Positions 10,047 to 20,622 of a stretch of 64,000 nt of DNA are shown one piece after another. The notes beneath the pieces were generated by a model that made no database searches, was not told where the DNA came from, and saw only the letters and a list, made by a program, of their open reading frames with translations. The stretch is from Coprinus comatus (lineage: Eukaryota; Basidiomycota; Agaricomycetes; Agaricales; Agaricaceae). Numbering within the stretch: position 1 is the stretch's first letter; the number at the start of each line of letters is the position of its first letter. The stretch is from contig JAWPGT010000019.1 in NCBI GenBank assembly GCA_034638255.1, forward strand, positions 1-64,000. Direction: 5' to 3'. Made by a program: the position numbers and the translations under genes.

Positions 10047-10100
10047 TAGTGGACTGTGTCCGAGCACTGCGAATATAAATTGTTGATAAAAAAAAAAAAA

Positions 10101-10550
10101 CATTTTTTTTTCTTTATTGGTGTTCTTGGTATTGGTGGGGTTTTTGTTCTTTTCTCTTTGTTCTTGTTTTCATATATGCAGTATTTGTTATTGTTATCAG
10201 TTTTGGCTTCTTTTTTTTTTTTTTTTTTTTGGTTACATATATACTCAACTGGACAAGATCAAAGACCTTATCAAAACATTCAAATCAATAAGAAGAGTCA
10301 GAGGGTGATTAGGAAATGGTATCATTCCAAAGCATACCCAACTTCAGATGCAGATTTATTTTCATGGGAATTGACTTCAGAACAGGTACTGTATCTCCAT
10401 ATAAAGCAAAAAACTCCCTACTAATGGGTATTTTAGGTAGAAAAAGATTGTATGAATATACGCAGCAGTGAGAGACTCTGTTCCTTCTAATTTTCTGTTA
10501 TATCTGATTGAGTTATCTCTCTCAGCCCAATATCCTTCAGGGACCTCAGC
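10101..10550. other. Non-coding stretch with long T tracts
   Basis: T-rich sequence with a 22-base T tract at 10210-10231. A short open stretch (about 10240-10385, ending before a GTACTG donor) encodes KAYPTSDADLFSWE, which I do not recognise. It may be a broken exon of an older element. Confidence 0.4.
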
Positions 10551-10555
10551 AGAAC

Positions 10556-10690
10556 TTCGATTCAATTCCTTTGATTTCAAGGGCCGATAGATTGGATCGG
10601 CCCTTATATTCAAAGGAATCAATAATCCGATTCCCTGGATAATCCAAATATCAGGCTGGATAATCCAAATAATCCCCATCGTGATAATCC
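10556..10690 (+). repeat. Left copy of a long inverted repeat (partner 25001-25135)
   Basis: About 135 bp, inverted relative to 25001-25135, with about 6 differences, all transitions. It includes a nested palindrome (10565-10574 pairs with 10610-10619; AAGGGCCGAT at 10579-10588 pairs with 10596-10605) and repeated GGATAATCCAAA boxes. It lies just beyond the 3' end of the KDZ gene. Either it is the terminal inverted repeat of a large element, or two copies of one small palindromic element in opposite orientation. Confidence 0.75.
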
Positions 10691-10791
10691 AAACATCAAG
10701 TTAATCCAAACATCATTGTAGTCATCACGCATTCTACATCAGAATAGAGAGAGAGTATAACAATAATTATATATTATATATTTAAAAAAAA

Positions 10792-13700
10792 TTATGTGTG
10801 TTTCTTTAAATCCTTGCAATCTTTCCATGCACACTCCCAGCACTCCTGTACAAATATCTCTAACCTCAAGTACACCTCAGCCTGCCGAAATGCATAACAC
10901 CTAGAGCCAGGAGACTGCACATCATTTGCACCTAATGCTAACCAAACTGATTTCATCTGCAAAAAACTTTGTTCTGTCCTTTTGAACTCCTCCTCAAGAA
11001 TCTCAACCTCTTCCTTCAACCGTTCTAATGCAGCCTTGGCACGGAACCATCGAACATGATCCACTGGGGAAGAAAGTAATAATCAGTAAATTAACAAAAC
11101 AAAACAAAACAAAACAAAATAAAAATATACATTCTACATGCCATTTTTCATTGGATAGATTCATTGGCTTTCCAATTACCCAGAACCATGGCTCTTTTTT
11201 ACTAGAATCCCCCAACTGACTTAGACCATACATATCCTTCCCCCATAAATCTGTCTTCAAAAGTGGCCTGAGCTCAGAGCTTTTCGGAAGTCTGAGAGTG
11301 ACAAGCACCTTGTATGTAATTTGATAATGCTCAGCATGTCGTTCCTTATCTCGTTGCATCGATTGCAATATCTTGTCTGCTCATGTGTTTGGTCCTATAC
11401 CTCTGACATCCTTCAATTTACGCTTTGAACCAACATTATATGAGTGTATTGCAGTTCATAAGTCATCAATTGTGTCATAGGCGTGTTGCAGGCAAATATC
11501 AAGTTCAATGTTGATGAACAACTTGAATTCCAGGTTCTCTATGACAGTAGTGGTATTATTGAGGAGAGAGGAGGGGAGGTGAATTGGTAGTAGTTCAGCT
11601 GTGGTTAACTCTGCAGCACCCTCTTTTGATGGTAATTGACTTTGTATTCCTGGACACTTTACCTGTAGATTAGATTCCCACTGTTCGATTTCAGAAGCAA
11701 GTTTTGATCTCTGCAAACTGAGATCGTCGACATCCAAGTTTCCAATCGCTATTTGATGCTGAAGGGCATGCCTGTATCAATGAATCATTGTTGTTAGTCA
11801 TTAGAAATTGTCAAAAAAGCAAATACGTACTGATCTCATTCAATTTTCATTCCTTCATTAAATAAACTAACAATCTCGGAAACCTTCTGGTTGGTGTCTT
11901 CTACATTTTTTGACTGTGATGATGACTCCGGTGGACTGAATTGAGAAGGGACTAAGGTGCTGGAATGAGGTGTATTTCATTTAGATATAAGATTAATAGA
12001 CATACCTTTTATCCCATGTGCTTGGTACAGACTTTTTATATTCCTTTCTTCGTCTCTTGGGGGATTGCACTCCATCTGCTTCCACAATTCAACCAACTCA
12101 ACTGGAAATCGTTTCCCCAGCATCTCAAACCATTCAGCGGATTCTTGAAGAAGGACATTATACTTTTTGTGATTATTCCTCAATGACAATACTAGATGAT
12201 AGTTGATACAAAATGATTAACATTGATTTTCATTTCAAGAACAATAATGCCTGAACTCACTGAGACAGATGAATTTCCACCAATTCCAACCAGATCCATT
12301 GAAGTCATCCAATGACTCGTGGCGATGTCCTGTGTTTTGTTCTTTGGTACTTCCAGCTGCATGGTTTTGTTCCGACCAAGAACTCTCTATAGCCTCACCA
12401 TACGTCATACCCGAGAAGGTTTTATATTGAAATGAATATTGTAGTTGACACTTTTCACCATGTCCATGTATGTGCATCTTTGGGATTGCTCCATCAATGT
12501 GTTTGAAGATAGAGTCCATATTGGGGAATGAGGCATGCATTCAACTTTTTAAGTTGATGTGGTATTGACACCATATATTGTAACTGACAACAATGGTCTT
12601 GATATCTGCTGCACCATGTTGTAATGCACTCGCCAATGCATAATCGGTCCTGGTGTAGCTTAGAAGTAACATTGTGATTATCAGCCTATGATCCATGGGC
12701 AATGAAAGAACTTCAAGCACATACCTTTCACCTTTTACCAAATCAACCATCCCTTGAGGTACATAGAAGCCATGCCTTGTGCATTGTATAGCCACAACAC
12801 CACTAATAACAGTATCTCGGAACTTTGAAACTTGTTGTTGGTGAACGGCTTTTAACTTTGCGCACATATTGGAGGCCTAGAAAGCATTATAAGAAAACTA
12901 TCATAAACATTAAAATAAAACAATACATACCTCTAGAACATTTTCACCCCTCTTTATCAAGTACTCCTTGTACTCTTTATTCTGAACAAAATACGTGTTC
13001 CCATCATTTAGGGATGTGTCATCAGGGTCACCCAACTTGCTTTTCTGAACAAGTTTAAAATTTCCATCTATTGATAAAAATAACACGTTTTTGTGACTGA
13101 TATGAACCTTGGTTAGAGAGTGGATAATAAAAAATAATAAACGTACTCACGTATCATACTCTGGAGTATTCCAAATGGTGTCTTTGCTAATGTTAAAACC
13201 AACCTCTGGACATGCTGGGCATCGAATTGCCAGTGATCCAGCCTTGCGGTGAGGTATGTATTTATCAATCCCATGGCTTTGACCTGATCTTCGTGATAGT
13301 GTAAGATACCTCCACACTCACATTACAAGCAATAATTCATGATATCGATCCTAGAGAAAAAAAATCAGTGATTGTGTGAATTAAATGAAGACAATTGTAT
13401 TACCTGGACATCTACAGGCATTACTGCATCTGTAAGTTGTTGTAAAGCACGAAAATAATCATAACCAGAGGATTTGGAACACTTGATGTGGATGTGGAAG
13501 CTTTTGAGTAACTGGAATGTAAATACAGTTGAGGGGTCCTTTAGTGAACTGGGAAACCATTGCTCCATCATTAGCTGTGATACTGCATCCTTTCCCGAAC
13601 ATCCACAAAACTGGACCTTCTGAGAATGGACCCCATTAACGTGCACAAAAATAAGGTCTTTCAGTCGGCCTGGGGAAGGACATTGATGGCCACCATGGCC

Positions 13701-14362
13701 AAGGTGTAGAATGAAGCCAAGACTATTTAGGGATATGCGGTGGAAGTGAGTACCATTCCAATGCTGGATGTGGTGGAGAGGATGCGAATGGTGGTTATCA
13801 ACAATACATGTGGTGCACATTGCTCCAGCAGTTATGCGACATTCGAGACAGCGGTACGTGCTTGGCTTGCTTTCATTACATTGCTTGCAACGTTGATTGG
13901 TCACTGAGTTGTCATATTCGAGGTTTAATACATGCTGTTGAAGCTCATCCATATGTTCAATAAAAGGCTTTAACTTTGCTGAGGCGCCCTAGATCGGTGA
14001 CAGGTTAGAGAATGAATAATAAAAAGCACATTTGTGAATTGTACCTGGTTTCGTTTTGATGGTTCATCTGTTGATGGTTTGTCCATGAGAAACAAGTCAT
14101 TGTCAATGAGGTGGGAAAAGTCCTGAGATGGTGGCTGACTACCGTGAGGGGTAGCAGATGGAGCAGTTATGGTGGGGATGGACAACGGAGGCTTGTGGTA
14201 CAGTTGCGATACCATTCTAGGTTTTTTCTTCTGCTGGTTATACAAAACTTGAATGTTGTTGGAGGCATGGACAGTGTTGTCCTGAACCTCATCATCCATG
14301 TCATAGTAAGCATGTTTCTGAGGAGAGGGGTTGGTACCATCTTTTCTGGCAACTTGAGGCAT
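10792..14362 (-). pseudogene. KDZ transposase with CxC2 cysteine cluster, multi-exon, mutated
   Basis: DNA transposase of the KDZ family, expanded in Agaricomycetes. The first exon starts at 14362. The CxC2 cluster follows (about 13950-13370: CKQCNESKPSTYRCLECR, CTTC, FILHLGHGGHQC, QFCGCSG). The KDZ core is at about 13250-12235: LFLSIDGNFKL, VVAIQCTRHGFYVPQG and KGERY, DYALASAL, YNIWCQYHIN, then GEAIESSWSEQNHAAGSTKE and GHRHESLDDF. Two lesions are visible: the usual YD.xCQ aspartate reads asparagine, and TGA at 12541-12543 interrupts ..YHINLKS/MHASFPNM.. where tryptophan is usual. Downstream exons to 10792 encode a charged coiled-coil-like tail. Introns have normal GT..AG borders. Confidence 0.85.
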
Positions 14363-14868
14363 GGTTCATGAGAGTGGTAGGAACGTGAGGTCGGAATGAC
14401 ATGAGCTCAAGTAACAAGGGGAGAGGGGACTACGTACCATTGCTAGCATGCTAATGTTCCACTCCACTGCCACAACCACAGTTGGCAATATTGTTAATGT
14501 GTAACACAAAGAGGTACTTGTGTCATACCTGCCAGTTATTGGGAAAGATGAAAGTTCGGAAGACAAAATGGCAAATAAAAAATAACAATAGAGAGAGTAA
14601 TGAAGAAAACCAGAGGCCACAATGTAGTTGAATGTTTGATTTGAGGGCGTCAATGGATATTAGCATTGATAGTCAATACAGTGGCAAGTGAGACTTGAAG
14701 ATCGAAGTCTGAATATTGAACATTGAACATTTGATGACTAATCAAATGTCGTGGGAGGCCCTTGCGTAGCACTGTTGTTGCACAATGTCCAGCACATAAT
14801 TTGCAACAGACATGGTACACACAAGTTCTTGGTAAGTCCAAAGCATACATTGTATCATATAATGTAAT
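14363..14868 (-). other. Possible 5' exons of the KDZ gene or a neighbour
   Basis: Minus-strand open pieces at 14366-14653 and 14650-14850, the latter with CVYHVCCKLCAGHC, a cysteine cluster resembling the CxC motifs that travel with KDZ genes. Splice-like borders are present, but no convincing single reading was assembled. I do not recognise the product. Confidence 0.35.
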
Positions 14869-15501
14869 CTAAAGCTCTTGACTACAGTCTGTACTCAAAC
14901 TCTTGTTAGGAATGATAAAGACTTCATCCTCAGAATCGGTTATAGGCATCAAGCAACTGGGATAATTATGACTAGTAGAAGATGAATTAGATGCCTGTTT
15001 GTCCTGTCCCCCCTTCCTTTTCTTTACCTGAGTCTGTGCTGAAGACTGAGTTGGACTGGAATCATCATCGTCGTTGACTTGAGTAAGGTCAGTGATCTCA
15101 AGTTCCTTAGCCCGTTTGGCAGCAGTCAACAGCTCATCAATATGGGTGTAGAGACCTTTGCACTTCTGATTGACCAATCGAGAACTGTGAATAAGGATCC
15201 AGGGGTTGTTGTTCCAATTGATTTCCAAAGATGAATGGGTATGTATTTCAATGAATTTCTCCTGGTAAATGTCAAATATCTGACAGTGGTTTACAGGAAA
15301 CCTGGTTGTGGAGTTGAAGATTCTATTACTGTGAAAGACAAGTCGGTTGTCTTGAATATCCACAAGAAACTTCTTTGGTGGAATGTTTGCCTACCCATCA
15401 AAACTGGTAAGTAAAATTTGATCATCAATAAAGTAAAAGAAAACACTCACACATTCAAACCAGACAACCCGGTATTTCATAGGGACACTGGCTGTCTCCA
15501 T
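14869..15501 (-). CDS. TE-associated basidiomycete protein of unknown function
   Basis: Start taken at 15501 (METASVPMKYRVVWFEC); an intron of about 75 bp ends at TAG before ANIPPKKFLVDIQDN. The body contains FHSNRIFNSTTRFPVNHCQ and IFDIYQEKFIEI, a pattern I associate with an uncharacterised Agaricomycete family often found near transposons; this is recollection, not a search. The C-terminal third is acidic, then has a basic patch KKRKGGQDK that could be a nuclear signal. The stop is TAA near 14869. It is adjacent to the KDZ gene on the same strand, so it may be an accessory gene of the same element. Confidence 0.5.
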
Positions 15502-15524
15502 TTCAACAATGAGTACGATGGATA

Positions 15525-15600
15525 GTACAATGGAGATGGAGAGTACAATGGAGAGTACAATGGAGAGTACAATGGAGATGGAAAATATGATGGAGAGTAC
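15525..15600. repeat. 12 bp minisatellite
   Basis: About six imperfect tandem units of GGAGAGTACAAT, some degenerated to GGAGATGGA. It lies just upstream of the presumed start of the minus-strand gene at 14869-15501 and is probably non-coding, although one frame stays open through it. Confidence 0.8.
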
Positions 15601-15755
15601 GGTGTAGTGGATGTCAAAATATAGTATGCCCATCTTGCTTTTATACATTTGGAGTTTGTGTTGAGTTCCAACTATAGTGATAAGGGATTGATTCCCGTTT
15701 CTGTTCTCCGTTGGTCTTAGTTTGTCTAAATATACCTATGACATATTTTTTTCTA

Positions 15756-15807
15756 AGCTAGCCAAACAAACAGTACTCATATCATTCATAACAACAAGAT
15801 GCCACAA
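15756..15807 (+). repeat. Direct repeat flanking captured HSA fragment, left copy
   Basis: Begins AGCTAGCCAAACAAAC and ends with CAAGATGCCACAA. The second copy is at 16605-16663, same orientation, with a few substitutions and short insertions. Confidence 0.75.
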
Positions 15808-15871
15808 GGAAATCTCGCTCCGATAAAGGGTTTCATTCATAAGATCATCAAATGATCACGCACTTCAGGTT

Positions 15872-16436
15872 GTGTATGGCAAACTGCACTCTGTTATGTG
15901 GAAGCCAACCACTCTCAAGTTCTCAAGCTTGTTCATGGAACCAGATATCTCAACACGAATAATGCTGGCTTTGGAGAGTGATATGGAATTCAATCAATAT
16001 CTTTGCATGGAGGCAGATCAGGCTGAGACCTCTTCTGACACATTTTCAGCGCCAATGGTGCGAATCAATGATATTGAAGAATCTTTGTCATTCCAAGCAT
16101 CTCAACCACAGTTCTATGTTGCCCCTCAATCAACTCGACTTCCATTGCACTCGCAAGCCTAGTCTTTGTGACACATGGACAACCAAACATCAAGAGCAGA
16201 GACAATGTGCCAAACGTGAATGTCAAGCCAAGCGTAAGCACGTTGAACAATTCAATGTTATATTCAGTCATGGTCAACGGGTCATTGGGGTTAACCGTGC
16301 TGCTCAAGACCATGTCTCCAGATTGGATCGTTCTGTTATGGCATTCCATATTCACACCGAGAAGGAAGAACAGAAATGTATTGAGCATCTTGCTAAAGAG
16401 CGTCTCAAGGCTTATGATGAAGAGACCTATATTCAA
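15872..16436 (+). pseudogene. Captured fragment of SNF2/STH1-type chromatin remodeller (HSA domain)
   Basis: From about 16130 to 16436 the frame reads TRKPSLCDTWTTKH, VEQFNVIFSHGQRVIGVNR, AAQDHVSRLDRSVMAFHIHT, EKEEQKCIEHLAKERLKAYD. This matches the HSA and post-HSA region of fungal Sth1/Snf21 ATPases, which binds actin-related proteins in RSC/SWI-SNF. A GTGAGC donor follows at 16437, but no ATPase domain comes after. The upstream part (from 15872) is not recognised. The protein is decayed (DDEEAY reads YDEETY after a small loss). It lies between two about 55 bp direct repeats, as expected for a host fragment carried in a mobile unit. Confidence 0.75.
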
Positions 16437-16604
16437 GTGAGCATATCTTTAGAGCTATCAACTACATTCATACCAATACTCCCTTCTCTCCCCTGTCCCC
16501 AGCAGACATTCCTAGCAACTCTTATTCTGGCTTTGAAATTCACTCAGGATAAGTGCTATTCCAGTCATGTGTCCCAATATATCCATGCTATTTTTATTTT
16601 TCCA

Positions 16605-16663
16605 AGCTAGCCAAACAAACGGCACTCTCATATCATGCATAACAGTACTGCAAGATGCCACAA
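16605..16663 (+). repeat. Direct repeat flanking captured HSA fragment, right copy
   Basis: Second copy of the 15756-15807 repeat, AGCTAGCCAAACAAAC through GCAAGATGCCACAA, same orientation. Confidence 0.75.
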
Positions 16664-17229
16664 TCACACCAATACAGGTCAACAGATGCAATCAATTGTA
16701 TTAAAGAAATTCTACACATCGGTGGAATTCATGTTGTTACACCGAAAATTGCCATGAGTCTTGACTCAACAGAATTTCATTTATATTATTTTACTGAACG
16801 GCGAACACCTCAACTTAACTTGGTGTCATAAGAGGACACTTCAAATGTCGTGAGTAAATATATTAACTCTCTCATGGTTGAGTCGGTGGAATTAACGACA
16901 TTCAACTTGTGCTCACACCAGAAACTCACTTAGCCTCAACTTGATTTTACAACTGTTGCACCAAGCTTGATTCATCTTGTTCGGCGAGTCAGATAATCGG
17001 AAGCATTGTGATAATATTATGTGTGAATACTTGAGTAACTAAATAACCGAAACAACCACCTATAGTGTGGGTGAGGAGAACCGAAACCATTATATTTTTC
17101 CAACTGAAATTGAGTAAGATAAGAGGGAGGAAAAATATAAGGGAATTGGTATCCCGGGCGGCATGTCGATTGGATGAGCATGAAGGCTCACCCAACTGAA
17201 GAGGGAGGAAACTCCCAGCCGGCGTCGAA
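16664..17229. other. Non-coding flank, probably DIRS-like element 3' end
   Basis: No credible ORF. Just outside the recombinase stop are short GC-rich self-complementary blocks (GGGAGGAAACTCCC at about 17202-17215, and GCCGGCGTCGAA..TCGGCGTGTCGGC at about 17218-17246). DIRS-type elements have unusual split or inverted termini; no exact matching terminal copy could be assigned at the other end near 22.4 kb. Confidence 0.4.
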
Positions 17230-18444
17230 TTATCGGCGTGTCGGCTCGCCCAAAAGGTGAGGTTTGAACCTCTGCAGATTTGGTTTGTATTGTGCGTGGT
17301 AGCGGATTACTGTGTTCGAGGTGGTAGGAGCATTATGTGTGGTTCCGGTCTCCCCAGTGGGTAGCTTCAGGTTGCTTATATGAAGGGGAACTATATCTTC
17401 TGCTGATCTCCAATATTTTAAGAAGGCATCTGATGACCAACGTCCTGTCGTTTTGACTACATCTGGAGGGACACTGGATAAGAGGAGTTGTGTTGTTCCT
17501 CCGATCCTGAAGGAGTGTCCGGTGCAGTTTTTGTGGCCGGTTTTTTTCCAGATCTCGTTACATCTTTTGATGAATCTGTGTTTAGTGAGTGTCAAAACTT
17601 GGCCTCCCCGCATGAACGAGAATAGTGGGGATGATCTTTGCATATTGGCTGTTTTGTCTAGGAAGGATTTCATTGTCTGGATTGGGTCGGTTTCTGGTGA
17701 GTAGATTTGTTTTGATAGAACTACCATCTGTCCTTTCCTATCGGTCTTGGTCTTGGGAATGAAGAGATTCCATGACATTTTCGAAGGTGAAGTTAGTGAT
17801 TCAATGTCATTTTTTGATGGGCATTCGGTTGTTGATAAATCTTGGCCGGATGTTGGTAATAGTTTGCCAAGTCTACATTGAGCCCAGAAAGCTGTACATG
17901 CACAAGCCAATATGGCTGCATCTTCACTGTTATTCGTGTGTAAATGTTTTGCTAGCGATTTGAGGGCATCGAGTGTGACATGTCTCTTCCGTATGTGGGC
18001 ATTGTCTCTGGGTGCAAGGTTTTTACATCCTCGTAAGACTTGCTTTAATCTAGTGCCACCGTACCAGTGCCAGTCATTGAAGGTGTGCCAAGCTCTCATG
18101 GCGGAAATCCGGCTGTTAACCGCTGTTGCAGAAAGGGAACCCAGAGACTCAGTGGCAAAGGCACATAATAAATATTTGGATGATGGTGTCCGTTTCTCTG
18201 GGGGAATACCATGGGTGTCGCAGAATTGGTGGAATTTTTGAATTGAACGTCTGTAGCCATTTGTTGTAGAAGTAGCCCAACTAGACTTTAAGGCTTTGAC
18301 GATGTTCATATCGGTTTCAGCGTTGAAGTCTTCGGGGCCTACTAAGGAGGATGGTCGTAGTGGGATAATTGGCCTCTCGTTATGGGCATTATTGGTTTGT
18401 AGGAATTGAGGGGATGGGATAAAACGTGGTAAGAAGGGGGGCAT
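17230..18444 (-). CDS. Tyrosine recombinase of DIRS-like element
   Basis: 404 residues and intact. An N-terminal SAM-like core-binding region (SSWATSTTNGYRRSIQKFHQ, LLCAFATE) precedes the catalytic domain. The active-site residues are visible: arginine in FWAQCRLGKLLPT, H-x-x-R in GHSFRIGG, a W in the GRWSSDAFLKYW box and a nearby tyrosine. It would join the double-stranded cDNA circle to the target without a target duplication. It is the only ORF of the element without a visible lesion. The start is the first ATG after a stop. Confidence 0.88.
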   Translation of the reverse strand: MPPFLPRFIPSPQFLQTNNAHNERPIIPLRPSSLVGPEDFNAETDMNIVKALKSSWATSTTNGYRRSIQKFHQFCDTHGIPPEKRTPSSKYLLCAFATESLGSLSATAVNSRISAMRAWHTFNDWHWYGGTRLKQVLRGCKNLAPRDNAHIRKRHVTLDALKSLAKHLHTNNSEDAAILACACTAFWAQCRLGKLLPTSGQDLSTTECPSKNDIESLTSPSKMSWNLFIPKTKTDRKGQMVVLSKQIYSPETDPIQTMKSFLDKTANMQRSSPLFSFMRGGQVLTLTKHRFIKRCNEIWKKTGHKNCTGHSFRIGGTTQLLLSSVPPDVVKTTGRWSSDAFLKYWRSAEDIVPLHISNLKLPTGETGTTHNAPTTSNTVIRYHAQYKPNLQRFKPHLLGEPTRR

Positions 18445-18525
18445 TACTATTTATTGTGGATGGTATCTAAGTTGGAACTACTCTGTGATGCTACGTGTAT
18501 GTCAAATGCATCGTGGGAAGGTAAA

Positions 18526-20622
18526 TTATGTAATGAAATCGTCGTCGATGAGATATGGACTAAGGAAGGGGGTTATGGTGAAAGAATTCGTACAGTGAGT
18601 AAAGGAGTCTGGGATTAGACCTCTAGAGGGTCTATCTGCTAAGTTGTCTTTGGATTGAACGTACACTGAGGTCAACCATAGGGAATTGACCCGAAGCAGT
18701 GTTGTGATGTGTTGTAGGATGACGTTCTGTTTGTGACTGCGGGATTTTCCGTTGTTGATCGCATCGATAACGCCCGTGTTGTCCGATTTCAAAACAAAGT
18801 GAGTGTTGTCGAATCTTTTGTGTACTGCTAGGCGGAGACCGCACTCGATCGCTATGATTTCAGCCCATCCGATTGTGTGTTCTGGGTGGTTGTCCCAGCC
18901 TTTCTTTAACTTCCAGGATTTCCATTCATTTCCGAATATCACACCGATTCCCCATGATGTGGATGCATCTACCCAGAATTCGATTAGACATGGCGGGGGT
19001 GGTGGGATGATTTTGGAGGAGCAGGTGCTATCTTGTAAGTTGTTTATCCACCAGATTATGTCGCTCCTGATGGTTGCATTTGGAAATCTCCTAGCGAAGG
19101 GTGACAAACTCTTGAAAGAGTGTACGAATTTTGATAATGCGGGTAAACGAGATCTGCCATCGGGGAGCGCTAGGGAGCAGTGTACTAAGGTGCCAAGTAG
19201 TGTTTCAGCTTCGCGTTTTGTGAATTTGTTTAAGGAGCTTGGCCAGGATGATAACCTTCTTAAGTATTTCTCTCGTTTGTCCTCTGGGATGCTAACGGTT
19301 TTGGCTTCAAGGTCCCATAGGAAACCTAGGTAGCGAAAAACGGATGTGAATGGGACTGTCTTGGATGGTTTCCATGGCCATCCAAGTGGTGCCGCAATCT
19401 TCTCTATGAGGTCGAGATCGTATGTGTATGACTTTGGTTCTGGTGAGGAGTTTCCGAGTTTTTCCATTAGGTATCTTAAGAACAAGAAATCGTCTACCCA
19501 GTTTTCACAAGGTGAGTTTGTATGTCTTCAAATGATTTCGGACATTGCATCCGCTAATCTCCCGAAAACACCTCCAGAACTGCTTGCCCCGAATGGGGCA
19601 CAATGATCGATGTAGAACTTTTCGTTCCAGGAAACGATGAAGTATCTCTGTTGAGCTGGTGAAATTGGGCAACACCGGAAGGCTGCGTCTACGTCCATTG
19701 TCGCAGCTTGGGTTCCCGGTGGAGCTGTTTCTACCAATTTGTAAACTTTGGTGAATGAGCCCCAATTACAGGTGAATTCGTCAGGGTTTATGTCTTCATT
19801 CACTGACTTAATTTCTCTATCATTTCGTGGGAATGAGAAATCTTGAATAACCCTGAATTCGTCTTGGCTATTGGCTTTGGGAACGGTTCCGAGAGGGGAT
19901 GAGCGGAATTCTCCGATTTTTTGGTGGAGTTGTGATTTTGAGTATGGGCCGCTGTAACGACTGGCGGTAAGTTCTTTTTCGATGTACTTTTCAATGATGT
20001 TGGGGTGGTCTATGGCTGATTTATGGTTTTTCGGAGTGTAGGTTGAATTGATGGGAGTTTTAACTCCCATATCGAAACCGAACTCAATGCTGGATGGGAT
20101 GTCGGGGAAGGTGTCTAATAGGTTGAGGCGTTGTAGAATATTTTTCCATTCGTTATGTACAAGTGGGGTGATCACTGGGAGGGAATCATACAGATTTGCA
20201 TGATTGTGCTCCATGATCGGTTGATCGGCACAGTGTACATTGGTGAACTCCGTGGTTTGGGGCTGGTGGTTGTTGGCAGCCCACGACCCCGTTGAATTTG
20301 TAGCAATAGAATTTTCCTTCACTGTCGAACCTGGTACTCCTCGGATTGGGTCCTTGTGGGAGTAGGATTGGGTTGCCGTTGACCATGAATGATGATGTGC
20401 AGACAACGGATTGGTGGTTTTTATCTCCACAGAGAAAACACCGACTTGGTTGTTTCCATGTGTTATTTGTGTTTGAGGATCCTTGATTCCTCCGAAAGTT
20501 ATTGGAGCTCTGTCGCTGGTAAGGGTTGTATCGTTGTTGTTGACGTGGAGGTCTGACTTGATATGGGTTATAGTTATTGTAGTGGTTGTTGGGTTGGTTG
20601 TGTTGGAAAGGGAGGTTGTCAT
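18526..20622 (-). pseudogene. DIRS-like reverse transcriptase and RNase H, one nonsense codon
   Basis: The N-terminal RT half (20622-19531) contains GTVPKANSQDEFRVIQDFSF, TMDVDAAFRCCPISP and FGASSSGGVFGRLAD. Then TGA at 19528-19530 occurs, and the same frame continues RHTNSPCENWVDDFLFLRYL with the catalytic VDD. The RNase H follows with EFWVDASTSWGIG, WAEIIAIECGL, LKSDNTGVIDAINN and DNLADRPSRG. The two halves are in one frame, so a single point change, for example CGA to TGA, explains the break. It overlaps the 3' end of gag in another frame (20186-20622). Confidence 0.88.

Larger units (their letters stand above)
9380..10100 (+). mobile_element. 5'-truncated LINE copy, same family as 1-5172
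   Basis: The segment matches the last about 115 codons of ORF2, the 3' UTR, the terminal hairpin and the poly(A) (10088-10100) of the first LINE, but is diverged and holds an in-frame TGA near 9475. Its left edge coincides with the copia LTR, so the copia element probably inserted into it and the remainder would lie left of the window. Insertion order inferred: this LINE, then copia, then the young LINE. Confidence 0.8.

Noticed and set aside
19528..19530. TGA in the DIRS-like RT read as selenocysteine or programmed readthrough
   Set aside because: No supporting stem-loop seen, and gag of the same copy also carries lesions, so simple decay is enough.
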